Shown here: positions 25,901-37,193 of the stretch, one piece after another
Numbering within the stretch: the first letter of the stretch is position 1
Layout of the letters: every line of letters begins with the position of its first letter
DNA from: Anaeromyces robustus
Lineage: Eukaryota; Neocallimastigomycota; Neocallimastigomycetes; Neocallimastigales; Neocallimastigaceae
NCBI GenBank assembly: GCA_002104895.1
Contig: MCFG01000066.1
Span: forward strand, 122,501-165,000
Reading direction: 5' to 3'
Length of the DNA: 42,500 nt
Program-made: the position numbers and the translations under genes
Notes under the pieces: generated by a model
The model's input: the letters and a program-made list of their open reading frames with translations, nothing else
Databases searched by the model: none
Told to the model about the DNA's origin: nothing

Positions 25901-26360
25901 ATCATTATTTTTATTAATATTAAAATTAATAATAACATAAAAAAAAAAGCGATTATTTAATTATTATTACTTTTTTTTTCTTTTGAAAAAGAGAAAGATA
26001 TATTTATTACATTTTTCTCTTTTTCATATTAATATTATTAATATTATTATTATTCTTTTAAAGATAACAAAAGAAAGAAAAAAAAAAAAAAAAAAAACAT
26101 CATATATATATTATTATTTTTTTTTTTTTCCATATTCATTTTTATTATTATTTAAAAACATATACAACAATAACAACAACAATAACAACAACAAAAGAAA
26201 AAAAAATTATATTAATTAATTTTTTTTTTTTATTAATTTGTAAATTTGTAAAAATAAATTTTAAAAAATAATAATTTTTTAATTGATGAAAAAAAAAAAG
26301 TAGAAAAAGTAGAAAAGATAAAGAGAAGAAAGATTAAAAAAAAAAATATTGGGGGATATT

Positions 26361-26477
26361 TGGAGGAATAAAAAAAATATATATATATATTTAGAGGAAT
26401 AAAATATATTTAGAGGAATAAAATATATTTTTAGAGGAATAAAAAATATTTAGAGGAATAAAAAATATTTGGAGGAA
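26361..26477 (+). repeat. Minisatellite, unit TTTAGAGGAATAAAATATA
   Basis: Six GAGGAAT cores at 26363, 26394, 26413, 26434, 26453 and 26472. Spacing is 31, then 19-21 bp. Units vary in their A-run and TA-run length. Confidence 0.9.
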
Positions 26478-26580
26478 AAAAAAAATTTTTTAATGGAGAT
26501 TGTTAGAATTTTAGACTATTGGAATTTTAGATTGTTGGAAAAAAAAAATTGGAATGATTTCGAATGATTTGGAATGAATT

Positions 26581-26681
26581 GTGGATTTTATAAGATGTGG
26601 ATTATATTGATATTTGATAGTGGATTATATTGATATAGTGGATTATATATATATAATGTTATAATGTGGATAATGTGGATA
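26581..26681 (+). repeat. GTGGATTATATTGATAT tandem repeat
   Basis: GTGGAT recurs six times. Two copies of GTGGATTATATTGATAT (26597 and 26620) and a third ending in TATATA are clear; the rest are degenerate. Confidence 0.8.
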
Positions 26682-26682
26682 A

Positions 26683-26717
<35 letters not shown>

Positions 26718-27535
26718 AACCTTAGATAATAATATAATGTTTTTTTTTTTAGTTATATATAGAATTTTTTTTTTTTAAAATTTGGAATATATGAATATCT
26801 TTTTTTATATATTTATTTGGAAATAATAAGATTTTTTTTTCTATAAATTTTTATATAAAATAATTAAGAAAATTGAAAGAAAGAATTGAAAAAAAAAAAA
26901 AAGAAAGAGAGGAGAAGAGCAAGTAAAAAAAAAAAAAGTAAAGAAAAAAGAAAAGAAAAGAAAAGAAAAGTGGAAAAAAAAACAATAGAGACCAATAAAA
27001 AATGAAAGAAAGAAAGAAAGTAGAATAAAAAGATAAGAATAACAGAAAAAAAAAATAAAATAAAAATTGAAATATAAATAAATATTATATAATAAGAAGG
27101 AGAAGAATAAAAGCAGAAACAGAAAGAAAAAGAAATAAAAAAAAAAATTAATATTTAAATAGAATATAAAAAAAATTATTAAAAAAAATATATATATATA
27201 TGTATTATATAAATAATTTTTTTTTTCTATTTTATTTTATTTCTTTTTTTCTTATTTTCTTATTTCTTATTTCTTATTTCTTTTTTCTCTTTTCTTTTCT
27301 TATTTATATTTTATTTATTAATTTATTTATTTTCTATTTTTATTTTATTTCTTTATTTCTTTATTTTTTTATTTCTTTTTTAATCTATTTGAATCTTTAC
27401 TTTTTTTTTATTCTTTTTTACTTTATTTTTTTTCTTTATTCTTTTTCTTTTCTTTTTTTTTTTTTAATAATAAATTTTAAAAAAAAAAATTGAATTGAAT
27501 TGTTGAGTAAAAACTAAAAACTAAAAAAATTAAAT

Positions 27536-27568
<33 letters not shown>

Positions 27569-28220
27569 AAACAATAACGTTTTAATTATAAATCCAATAA
27601 TAAAAAAAAATTCACAAAAATAACTATTATAATATTTTTCAATAACAATCACAACAACAACAATAATATCTATATATCAATATTTTTTCTCTCATATAAA
27701 AAAAATTTATAAACATATATATATGAAACCAAAAAAAAAAAAAAAAAGATTATTATAATTATATCTAATGAATATTATTTTTATTTTATTTTATATGTTT
27801 TTTTTTATTATTATTATTATTTATTTATTTAAAATATATTTTATAAAAAAAAAAAAAAACAAAAAAAAAAAATTGAATATTATTAACTAATCTTTTTTTT
27901 TTATTTTAATTATTTTTTTTATATATTTGTATATATCTATATATTTATATAATCTATATATCTATATATTTTATTTTTATATATTATTTCTTTTTTTTTT
28001 TTTTTTTTAGAAAAGTTGAATTTATTTTTATTACATTTCAAAAATACAAAAAAAATACAAAATATACAAACAAAAAAAAAAAAAGCAGGAATTTTTTTTA
28101 ATCATTTACAAAACAAAAAACAAAAACATAACATAACAAACAAATCATAACAAACAAATAAACAATCAATCAATTAATCAATCGATTAAAATTTTACTTT
28201 TATTCTTTTTTTTTTTTTTC

Positions 28221-28431
28221 TTTTACAATACAATCAATATAATCATATTTTTACTTTTTAGCAATCTTTTTTACAATACAATCAGATTTTTTTACTTTTT
28301 TAACAATCTTATTTACAATACAATCAATACAATCAATATAATCAATACAATCAAATTTTTACTTTTTAGCAATCTTATTTTACAATACAATCAATACAAT
28401 CAAATTTTTACTTTTAATAATACAATCGCAG
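28221..28431 (+). repeat. Minisatellite, unit ACAATACAATCA + TTTTTACTTTTTAGCAATCTT
   Basis: ACAATACAATC cores start at 28225, 28273, 28315 and 28382, with a degenerate fifth near 28420. Period is 40-67 bp. The longest unit has gained extra CAATACAAT copies. Confidence 0.9.
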
Positions 28432-29174
28432 AGAATCAAATATATATATATAAAATTTTATAAAAATATATACCCAAAAAGAAAGAAAAATCAAAATTAA
28501 AAAACAAAAGTAAAATCAAAAAGCAAAAGCAAATTGAAATTGAAATATTATTAATATATATTAATATTAATATAAATATAAATATTAATTATAAATATAA
28601 ATTATAAATATAATATATTTTTTTATATTTATTTTTTTTTAATAATTATTAATATATAATAATTATAAATAATATATAATTATTTTTTTTTATTGATATT
28701 TTTAACATAAAAAAAAAAAAGTTTTTGTATATATATATATAATATTTTATAATAATTATAATAATATTATCAACTTAATTATCATTTCACTCATTAATCA
28801 TTTATCAACATATTACATAATTATTCAGTATTTTTTTTTTTATTAATACATTTTTTTTCTCTTTTTTTTTTATTTTTAAGAAATTTTTAATATTATGATT
28901 AGTAATATTAAATTTTCAAAAAGAAAGAAAAAAAAATATTAATAATAAAAAAAAAAAAAAAAACTATATTTTTTCAATTGCTAAATATATAATATGATAT
29001 ATAATATATTCATATATATATATAAAGAATATATAACTATATTTTTATATATTTTTTTTTATATTGAATAAATATAAAAAAAAGAATCGTTATTACCTTA
29101 TATATATATATATAATTATATTGTATTATGTTAAAAAAAAATCAACAATCAATATGTATGTATCATATAAGAAA

Positions 29175-29176
<2 letters not shown>

Positions 29177-29220
<44 letters not shown>
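29177..29220 (+). repeat. Poly(A) run of 44
   Basis: Forty-four uninterrupted A, the longest homopolymer noticed in the window. It follows ATAAGAAACT and is followed by CAATCAG. Confidence 0.95.
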
Positions 29221-29221
<1 letters not shown>

Positions 29222-30440
29222 AATCAGTCATTTTCTTAATTGTTTTATAATAATGCATTTATAAAAAAAATACTAAAAAAAAAATACTAAAAAAAAGTCA
29301 AAACAAACTAAAAACAAAAAAAAAAAAAACAAAACAAAAAACAAAAAAACAAAAATAAAACAAAAATAAAAAAAAGCAAGTTAAAATAATAATAATAATA
29401 AAAAAAGATAAAACAAAAATAAATAAATACATCAAAGTAAAAAAATAAGCACACATACACTCAAAAATAAACAAATAATTTTTTCTTTTTTTTTGATATA
29501 ACTATATTATTATATATATATATCAAAAAATACAACAAAAATAAAAAAAAAAACTATAAAGAAAAAATACTCATCAATTAATTTTGGATTTTTCTTATTT
29601 TTATAATAAATATAAATATTATTAAGATTGACGCATTGGATCATTTATCATTTTTTACTTTATATAAAAAAATATAAAAAAAAATGAACATGAAAATAAA
29701 AATAAAAATGAATAAAATTATTTATCTATTCATCTCATATCATACATACATACATATATATATAATATTAAACTAATATTAATAATATTAATACTACTAT
29801 AACTATTAAAACTAAAAAAAATGTGATAAAAAAATTTTTTTTAATCAATTCCAAATTAAATATTTAATTGAACTAAATTTATAATAATAATAATAATTTT
29901 TTTTTTTTTTTCTGTTTAAAAAAAAAAAAAAAAAATACAAATTTAAGAAAGAAATATTTTATTTTTAACACATATATCATTATTAAAAAAAAAGTAAGAA
30001 AAAAAGAAAGAAAAGAAAAAAAAAGGGATGATACCTTTTTTTTATTCTAATTTTTAATTTTTTTTTTTTAAAAACAATTAATTATTACAACAAATATTTT
30101 ATTACATTTTTTACCTATTTACACACAGACACATACACACATACACACATATATATATATATTCTTATCTATTAATATAAATATAAAAAAAAATCAAATC
30201 ATCAAGCCAAGCCAAACAACCAAACATGCCATAATTTTTTTTTTTTTAAAAAAAAAAAAATAAAAAAAAAAAAAAAAAAAATCAAACAAAATAAAATAAC
30301 TTTTGTAAATATTCACTAAAATTTTTTTTTTTCTTATTATAATAATTAAAAAGAAACAAAAAAAAAAATAACAATTGTATATATTAAACAAACAAACAAT
30401 CAAATATCAAATAATAATTATAATTATAATCATAATTATT

Positions 30441-30512
30441 CAACAACTTGTATATATTATATTAAAAATATCAACAACAACAACAACAATTCTAATCAAC
30501 AACTTGTATATA
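30441..30512 (+). repeat. 16-bp direct repeat CAACAACTTGTATATA
   Basis: Copies at 30441-30456 and 30497-30512, 56 bp apart, with a (CAA)6 tract between them. Confidence 0.85.
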
Positions 30513-30722
30513 TCAAATAATAAAAGTAATATAATTTTTTTTTTTAATTATTAATAATAATATTAGTCTTTTTTTTTTTTTTTTTTTTATTATTATTATT
30601 ATTAATATATTAATATTCATAATATTTAATATTTAATACTTAATACTATATATATAAATATAATTTCATTATTTTTATATAAGTATCAAATATATTTTTC
30701 TTTTCTAATTTTTTTCTAATAT

Positions 30723-30755
<33 letters not shown>

Positions 30756-31109
30756 AAAAACAAATCAAGAAAAAATATTAAGATATAAATATATATTTTA
30801 AATTGTATATATATATATATATTATCATTATATGTAAATATGTATATATGTATATATATGTATATTATGTATATATAAACAACAACAAATAACAATAATA
30901 ACAACAAACAAAAATTAAAAAAAAAAAGCAATAAAACAAAAATAAATAATAATATATGTATAATAAATATGTATATAATTGTCAGATGGTCGGATGGGTC
31001 TTTTATTTTTTTATTTTTTTTTTCTTTACTTTACTTAAGAATATAATATAAAATAAGTATTTTATTTTTTTTAAAAAAAAATAATAATATGGAAGAAATA
31101 TAATTCATT

Positions 31110-31140
31110 CAGTAATAATTAAATGTATTTTTTATAATAC

Positions 31141-31172
<32 letters not shown>

Positions 31173-31869
31173 GAGAAAAAAGAATTATAATGATAAAATT
31201 TATTATAATTCAGTAATATTATTATAAAACGGGTTTATTAAAAATGATAAAATTTTTAATATTATTCAGTAAAAATGAGTTATTACAAATGATATAATTT
31301 TTAATATTATTCAGTAATATAGGTAAAATGGGTAATTAATGATAAATTTATTATTCAGTAAAAAATGAGTTATTACAAATGATAAAATTTTATTATTATT
31401 CAGTAATATATGTAAAAGATGGATTATTAATGATAAAATTTATTATTCAGTAAAAGTGGATGATTAATAATAAAATTTATTATTATTTAGTAATATAGGT
31501 AAAATGGGTTATTGATGATAAAATTTTAATATTATTATTCAGTAATATATAAAATGGGTTTATTAAAAATGATAAAATTTTTAATAGTATTCAGTAAAAA
31601 TGGGTTATTACAAATGATAAAATTTTAATATTATTATTCAGTAATATATGTAAAAATGAATTATTAATGATAAAATTTATTCTTCAGTAAAAGTGGATGA
31701 TTAATGATAAAATTTATTATTATTCAGCAATATATAAAATGGGTTTATTAAAAATGATAAAATTTTAATATTATTATTCAGTAATATATGTAAAAAATGG
31801 GTTATTGATAATAAAATTTATTATTATTCAGTAATATGTATATAAAAAATAAGAAACTTATTTCAGTAA
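31110..31869 (+). repeat. Degenerate minisatellite with CAGTAA and ATGATAAAATTT cores
   Basis: Sixteen CAGTAA-type cores (one TAGTAA, one CAGCAA) start at 31110, 31211, 31267, 31312, 31356, 31401, 31448, 31488, 31540, 31592, 31639, 31685, 31725, 31779, 31829 and 31864. Typical spacing is 40-56 bp. Most units also carry ATGATAAAATTT. At least three unit subtypes alternate. No open frame spans the array. Confidence 0.93.
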
Positions 31870-32826
31870 ATTAAAAAAACTCATAAAAAAAAAAAAAAGG
31901 AAGATATTGTATATTTTTCTTTGATTTATAATTCGCAGAGAAAAAACAAAAAAAACTAAACATTTTAAAAACAATTTAATAATATATATGTTCTTTTAAT
32001 TACTTTAACAAAAATTTAAAGAAAAGAAAAGAATATATATATATAAAAAATAAAAACATTTTTTCTGGAAAAAAAATAATCAGTTAAATTAATCAATAAA
32101 TCAATAAATCAACAATTCTTTTGATAAGAAAATAAAAAATAAAACAAAAAAAAAGAACTCTGAAATAACGTATATTAAAAAAAAAAAAAAAAAGAAAAAT
32201 AATTATTACAACAAAAAGAGTATAAAAAAAAAAAAACCCTTTTTTTTTCTCAAAAAAAATAAGTAAATAAAAAAAAGGAATGAAAAAGGATTATAATGGT
32301 TAAAATGGAAAAAAAACTAAAGAAAAAAATATATTATATTTTTTATATGTTTATATATATAATAAAAATTAAAAAAGTAATTTTTTTTATTTATTAAAGA
32401 AAAAAAATATATATATATAATAAAGAAAATTTTTAAGAAATGTATTTTAGATTTAAATATAAAATATATTGAATAAATTTTATATATAAATTTATATATA
32501 TTTCATTCCTTCTTTATTATTATTATTATTATATTACTTTTATATTTTTTATTATTTATATATATATATAAATAATATATATTATATTTTATATTTTATT
32601 TGATTTTTTTCTTCTTATTATTCATTTTTTCCATTATCTTCTTTTAAATTTTTTTTTTTCATTTTTATATTTTAAATATTTTAATAATATTTTTTTTTAA
32701 TAATAATTTTTTTATATTCTTTTTATATATGTATATATATATTATTTTTTTTTTTTTTAACTTTTTTTTTTTTTTTTTTTTTTTAATTAATGAATGAAAA
32801 AATTGAAAATTTCTTATAATTTTTTT

Positions 32827-32917
32827 ATTAACCAAAAAACAATTTAACAATTTAATGTTGTAAAAAAAAAAATATTTTATTAATCAAAAACTATTAACAA
32901 TTTAATGTTGATAAAAA
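32827..32917 (+). repeat. Two-copy 50-bp tandem repeat
   Basis: Two units share ATTAA(C/T)CAAAAA at the start and an identical TTAACAATTTAATGTTG core (32844-32860 and 32894-32910). Confidence 0.85.
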
Positions 32918-33767
32918 AAATTTAAAAAAAAAAAAAAAATTATAATATTTTTTTACATCTTTCTTTTAATAAATTTTATTATAATTATTATTTATTTAAT
33001 TTTTTTTATATATTTTTTTTTCTAGTTTTAATTTATTATTATTATTATTATTTTTTCTTTCCTTTAAAATTATTATTATTAAATATATTTATATTGAATA
33101 ATTTTTTTTGATACTATTATAAAAAAAATTTTTTTTTTTTATTTTTTTATTTTTTTTTTACTTTTTGATATACTATATATTATATATTTAATTATTAATA
33201 TTTATATTGATTAATTTTTACTTTATTGTTTTTTTTTTAAAAAAAAAAGAAAAAAAAAAGAAAAAAAAGCATTAAGATTAATATTAAAAATATTCATTAT
33301 AAAATTTATTTTTATTTTCAATTTTTAATTTTTATTTCTTTTTTTTTTAAATGATTATCTTGTAAATATATTTTTTATTTTTTAAATTTTATAAAAATTT
33401 TTATATTCTTTTTTTTTTTTTTTTTTTTAATTTTTTAATGTAAATAGTACTAACAAAAAAAAAAAAGCAGAAAAAACGAAAAACAAACAAACAAAAAAAA
33501 AATTCATAATTATATATATATGATATATATATATACAAATATATGAAATATATGTTGTTGTTGTTGTTTTCTCTCTTTTAAAAATAATTTTATAATGAAT
33601 TCTTTAATATTTTCTTTTTCTTTTAAGCTTTTTTTTCTTTTTTCTTTTTAATATTATATTATAAATATTAATATATTAAAAATTAAATATATATATAGTA
33701 AAAGCAAAAAAAAAAAAAAAAAAAAAAATAATATTTGTAAAAAAAAATTATTTATAATAATAATAAG

Positions 33768-33769
<2 letters not shown>

Positions 33770-33824
<55 letters not shown>
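33770..33824. repeat. (AAT)n microsatellite
   Basis: About 18 AAT units, preceded by GGAATAAT. Confidence 0.95.
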
Positions 33825-33825
<1 letters not shown>

Positions 33826-34317
33826 TGAATATGAATATGATTATATATAAAAAAAATAAATAAATAGAATATTATAGTTAAAAAAAAAGGAAAACGTTTA
33901 TTAGAATATTAGGATCGAATCGAAGAGAAAAAAAAAACGAATCGAAACAAATAAATAAAAAAAAAAAAACGTTTTATTAAAAAAAAAATTTAATTTTAAA
34001 AATAATTGTAAATAATAAATAAAAAACAAATAACAAAAAACTAAAACGAAAAAAAAAAAAAAATAAATAAATAAAAAGTTATAAAAAATTATTGTAAATA
34101 ATAATAAATAAAAGCAAACACAAAAAAATAAAAATAAAAAAAAGTTTTATACCTACTCTTTTTTTATTATATATATATAGTATGTATGTATATATATATA
34201 TATATTTTTTATTTTTTAATTTCTATTTTTATTTTTATTAATTTTTTTTTTATTTTTATTAATTTATTTATTTTATTTTATTTTTTATTATTTTATATAT
34301 TGAAATAAAAATATAAA

Positions 34318-34445
34318 TTTGATCATACTACGAACGTCAAAACTGATAAATCAGTAAAACAAGTCAATAGAACCTAATACAACCGATAGAAATCATAACT
34401 TCTAAATGAAATTCACGATTATTTAAATGTATCTCATATTGTCTA
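34318..34445. other. Mixed-composition island of unknown nature
   Basis: About 128 bp with few homopolymers and far more G/C than its surroundings (ACTACGAACGTCAAAACTGA, CAACCGATAG, TTCACGATTA). The minus strand has an open stretch ending CIRFY then stop, but no start or neighbouring exon. It does not fit a tRNA (no usable A/B boxes). It could be a small RNA, an exon relic or a degraded element. Confidence 0.35.
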
Positions 34446-34719
34446 TTTTTATTTATTTATTTATTCACTGTATATAATATAATTATTTATTAGCTTTTGA
34501 GTTATATAGTATAATTATATCGATATTTATATGTTATTTTTAAATCAATTTTTTTTTTTTTTAAAATAAAAGATTAATGCTAGTCTAAAAAAAAATAACA
34601 AAAAAAAAATAATAATTTAGAATCTTTTTGGAATTTATGAACTATTTTATCCTTTTTATGAAAATTAAATTTATCAAGCTGTCATTTATACAAAATTAAT
34701 ATGAATTCTATTCCCCGTT

Positions 34720-34754
<35 letters not shown>

Positions 34755-34819
34755 CTAATTTAACTTATTATCTTTTATAACTATAGGTATATATAATTTA
34801 ATTATAATAAAATTATCTT

Positions 34820-34858
34820 AATTTATTAAAATATGTAGGTATATTATTTTAATAAATT
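34820..34858. repeat. 14-bp inverted repeat
   Basis: AATTTATTAAAATA and its complement flank an 11-nt loop containing GTAGG. The stem is A/T-only, so chance is possible. Confidence 0.65.
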
Positions 34859-35807
34859 TATTATTATGACACTTTTTTTTTTTTTTTTTATTTTATTCAT
34901 AAATTTTATTGTATAAAATATTAACCTAATATTATGATAAAATGTGTAATATAATATAAAATGTTTTTTTTTTAAGTGTATGGTTTTTATTTTATTTTAT
35001 TTTTTTGTGTAATTAATACTGTATTTTATAATAAATAAACTTTTTTATTATATATATATATTTTATTTTATTTATTTTATGGTATATGTATATTTTTTGT
35101 GAAACAAAATTAGGGAAAAAAAATTTTAATTTTTTTTTTATAAATTATTAATTAATAATTTATTATGTTCTACAAAATACTAATAATAATAAAAATAAAA
35201 AGTATAAATATTAAAAATTATACATATATCTTATTCGTTTATTCTGTTTATATTTAAAATAAAAAAAAATACATAACAAAATTATAACAAAAAGAATATA
35301 AAATGATATATTATTAAATAAATATATTATTTTTTATTATAAAAATGGAAGAAAAAAATATTTGATTATAATTATTTTTTTATATTATTACATATTTATA
35401 AATATAAAAAAATTCTTTTTTTTTTTTTTTATTTCCATTAATATATAAATTAATAATATAAAAATTATTTATTAAGGCATTACATATTATATTCATTTAA
35501 ATGTAATATTTAAATGTATTTAATAAAAAACAAAATAAAAACAAAAACAAAAACAAAATAAAAATAAAAAAAAAAATAAATTATATTATTTTCATTAACA
35601 AATTTAAAGTTTAATTTGAATCATTTCTATTAAAAGATATTAAATCTTTTTTGTTATTACTCATTTTTTTTTATAATTTCATTTTATTATAAAAATATTA
35701 TGATTATTTATAATAAAATTCTATTTTCATATTTTCATATTTTCCTTCCTTAGTGAATATTAATAATTACTATTTAAAAAATATTTATTTATATTATATT
35801 AATTTAT

Positions 35808-35846
35808 AATCTCATTATTGATATATACATATATAATAATGAGATT
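35808..35846. repeat. 12-bp inverted repeat followed by a T-run
   Basis: AATCTCATTATT and AATAATGAGATT flank a TA-rich 15-nt loop. A run of T follows directly, like a hairpin-plus-U-tract, although such terminators are not expected for nuclear genes. Confidence 0.65.
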
Positions 35847-36308
35847 TTTTTTTCAATATTATTCTTTTTTATACGTTTTTATATATATATATTAATTAAT
35901 TACTTAAATAAATATTAAATAATAAAATTGTTATTATTAATATTCTATTAATAATAAGCAAAAATAATGATAATCTAAGTAATAACAATAATAATAATTA
36001 TAATAATAAATTTTTAATTAAAAATTTTTAATTAAAAATATACCTATATATTTATTATTTTAAAAAATTTTTTTAAAAAAAAAAAACGTTTGTTTTTTAA
36101 AATTTTTGAAATTTTAAATTTTTAAATTGTTTTATTTTTTTTTTTTTATATTTTATTATTTATTTTTTAATTATAACTAAATTAATCTATATTAATTTCT
36201 TATTTTTATTTTTTTTGAAATATTTAAAGAAAAATAATATAATAATTTATACTAAACTGTAAAAAAAAAGTTTTCTTTTTATCTTTTTTTTTTTTTTAAA
36301 TTTATATA

Positions 36309-36350
36309 TTTATATATTTATATATTTATATAAATATATAAATATATAAA
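36309..36350. repeat. 42-bp perfect palindrome
   Basis: TTTATATATTTATATATTTA, central TA, and its exact complement. It is built from TTTATATA octamers that switch orientation at the centre. Confidence 0.9.
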
Positions 36351-36434
36351 AAAATATTATAAAAATATTATATATATCATATATATATAAAGGAATATAA
36401 ATGTATATATATTCTTATTTAAATAAAAAAAAAA

Positions 36435-36495
36435 GACATATATACATATAAATATGTCATTATAGTATTAAAGAATGCATATGAATTTCATTCTT
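36435..36495. repeat. Two consecutive 7-bp hairpins
   Basis: GACATAT/ATATGTC (36435-36458) and AAGAATG/CATTCTT (36471-36495), 12 bp apart. Both stems contain GC pairs. Confidence 0.6.
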
Positions 36496-37004
36496 ATGAT
36501 TATTTAATATTACTAATTACGTGTTATAATAATGTTATTATTATTGCTATTATTATTATTAATTATTAATTATTATTATTAATTATATTTTAATTATAAA
36601 TTTACTATAGAGCATTAAAACATATATCCATATATAAGAAAAAAAAAGAGAATTATCATTTACATCATAGTTTTTATATATATTTATATATATATATATG
36701 ATTTTTTTTAAAAAATAAAATATTAATAAATAAACCTATTATAATAAATTTTAAAAATTAAAGAAATATATAAAAAATAAAATAATTAAAAAAACAAAAA
36801 TAAAATTTTATTAATGTCACATTTCTTTTATAATCATACTTTAATTGTAGTTTATTATTTTATGTTATATATTATAAAATTTAAATATTTAAATGAAATA
36901 AAATCTAATAAAATAAAATAAAAAAAAAAAAGTTTTAATGCATTTATAAATTTCATTATATTTTATAAATATAAATATTACAGTAGTGCTATTACTCATA
37001 ACAT

Positions 37005-37006
37005 AT

Positions 37007-37053
<47 letters not shown>

Positions 37054-37054
37054 T
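37005..37054. repeat. (TTTA)12 microsatellite
   Basis: A pure tetramer array, complementary to the AAAT array 90 bp downstream. Confidence 0.95.
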
Positions 37055-37144
37055 TATTCATTTTTTTTCTATGATTTTATAATATTTATTTAATTATTAT
37101 TTTTTTTGTCATAAAGGTTCATTCCTTAAAGAATAAATATTATA

Positions 37145-37193
37145 TAAATAAATAAATAAATAAATAAACAAATAAATAAATAAATAAATAAAT
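37145..37193. repeat. (AAAT)12 microsatellite
   Basis: A tetramer array with one C interruption. With the array at 37005-37054 it could form a hairpin stem of up to about 49 bp. Confidence 0.95.

Larger units (their letters stand above)
21772..26340. other. Downstream A-rich non-coding region
   Basis: No gene is supported apart from the 24-residue frame at 22560. Contents are an 11-bp hairpin at 22313-22339, CA-rich patches near 22.98 kb, purine tracts at 23900-24002, AAT arrays at 24764-25252 and an ATTTATTGG triple repeat near 25.75 kb. The polyadenylation site of the upstream gene cannot be pinpointed because AATAAA is everywhere. Confidence 0.7.
26341..32920. other. Minisatellite-rich non-coding domain
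   Basis: No gene is supported. This segment holds the true tandem repeats with mixed-base units (26.36, 26.58, 28.22, 31.1 and 32.83 kb), four CAA tracts (26165, 27652, 30472, 30880), a pyrimidine-rich stretch at 27218-27470 and the longest A-run (29177-29220). Open frames here are translations of these tracts. Confidence 0.75.

Noticed and set aside
27200-27493. 97-codon Phe/Leu/Ile/Tyr-rich frame resembling a membrane protein
   Set aside because: The hydrophobic look comes from a T-rich tract with scattered C. There is no variety of residues and no boundary signals.
30194-30403. Minus-strand 69-codon frame ending MACLVVWLGLMI
   Set aside because: Only the last dozen residues come from mixed sequence (AAGCCAAGCCAAACAACC on plus); the rest is homopolymer.
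34318-34445. tRNA or snoRNA in the mixed-composition island
   Set aside because: No cloverleaf, no GGTTCGA-type B box and no clear C/D box pair could be placed.
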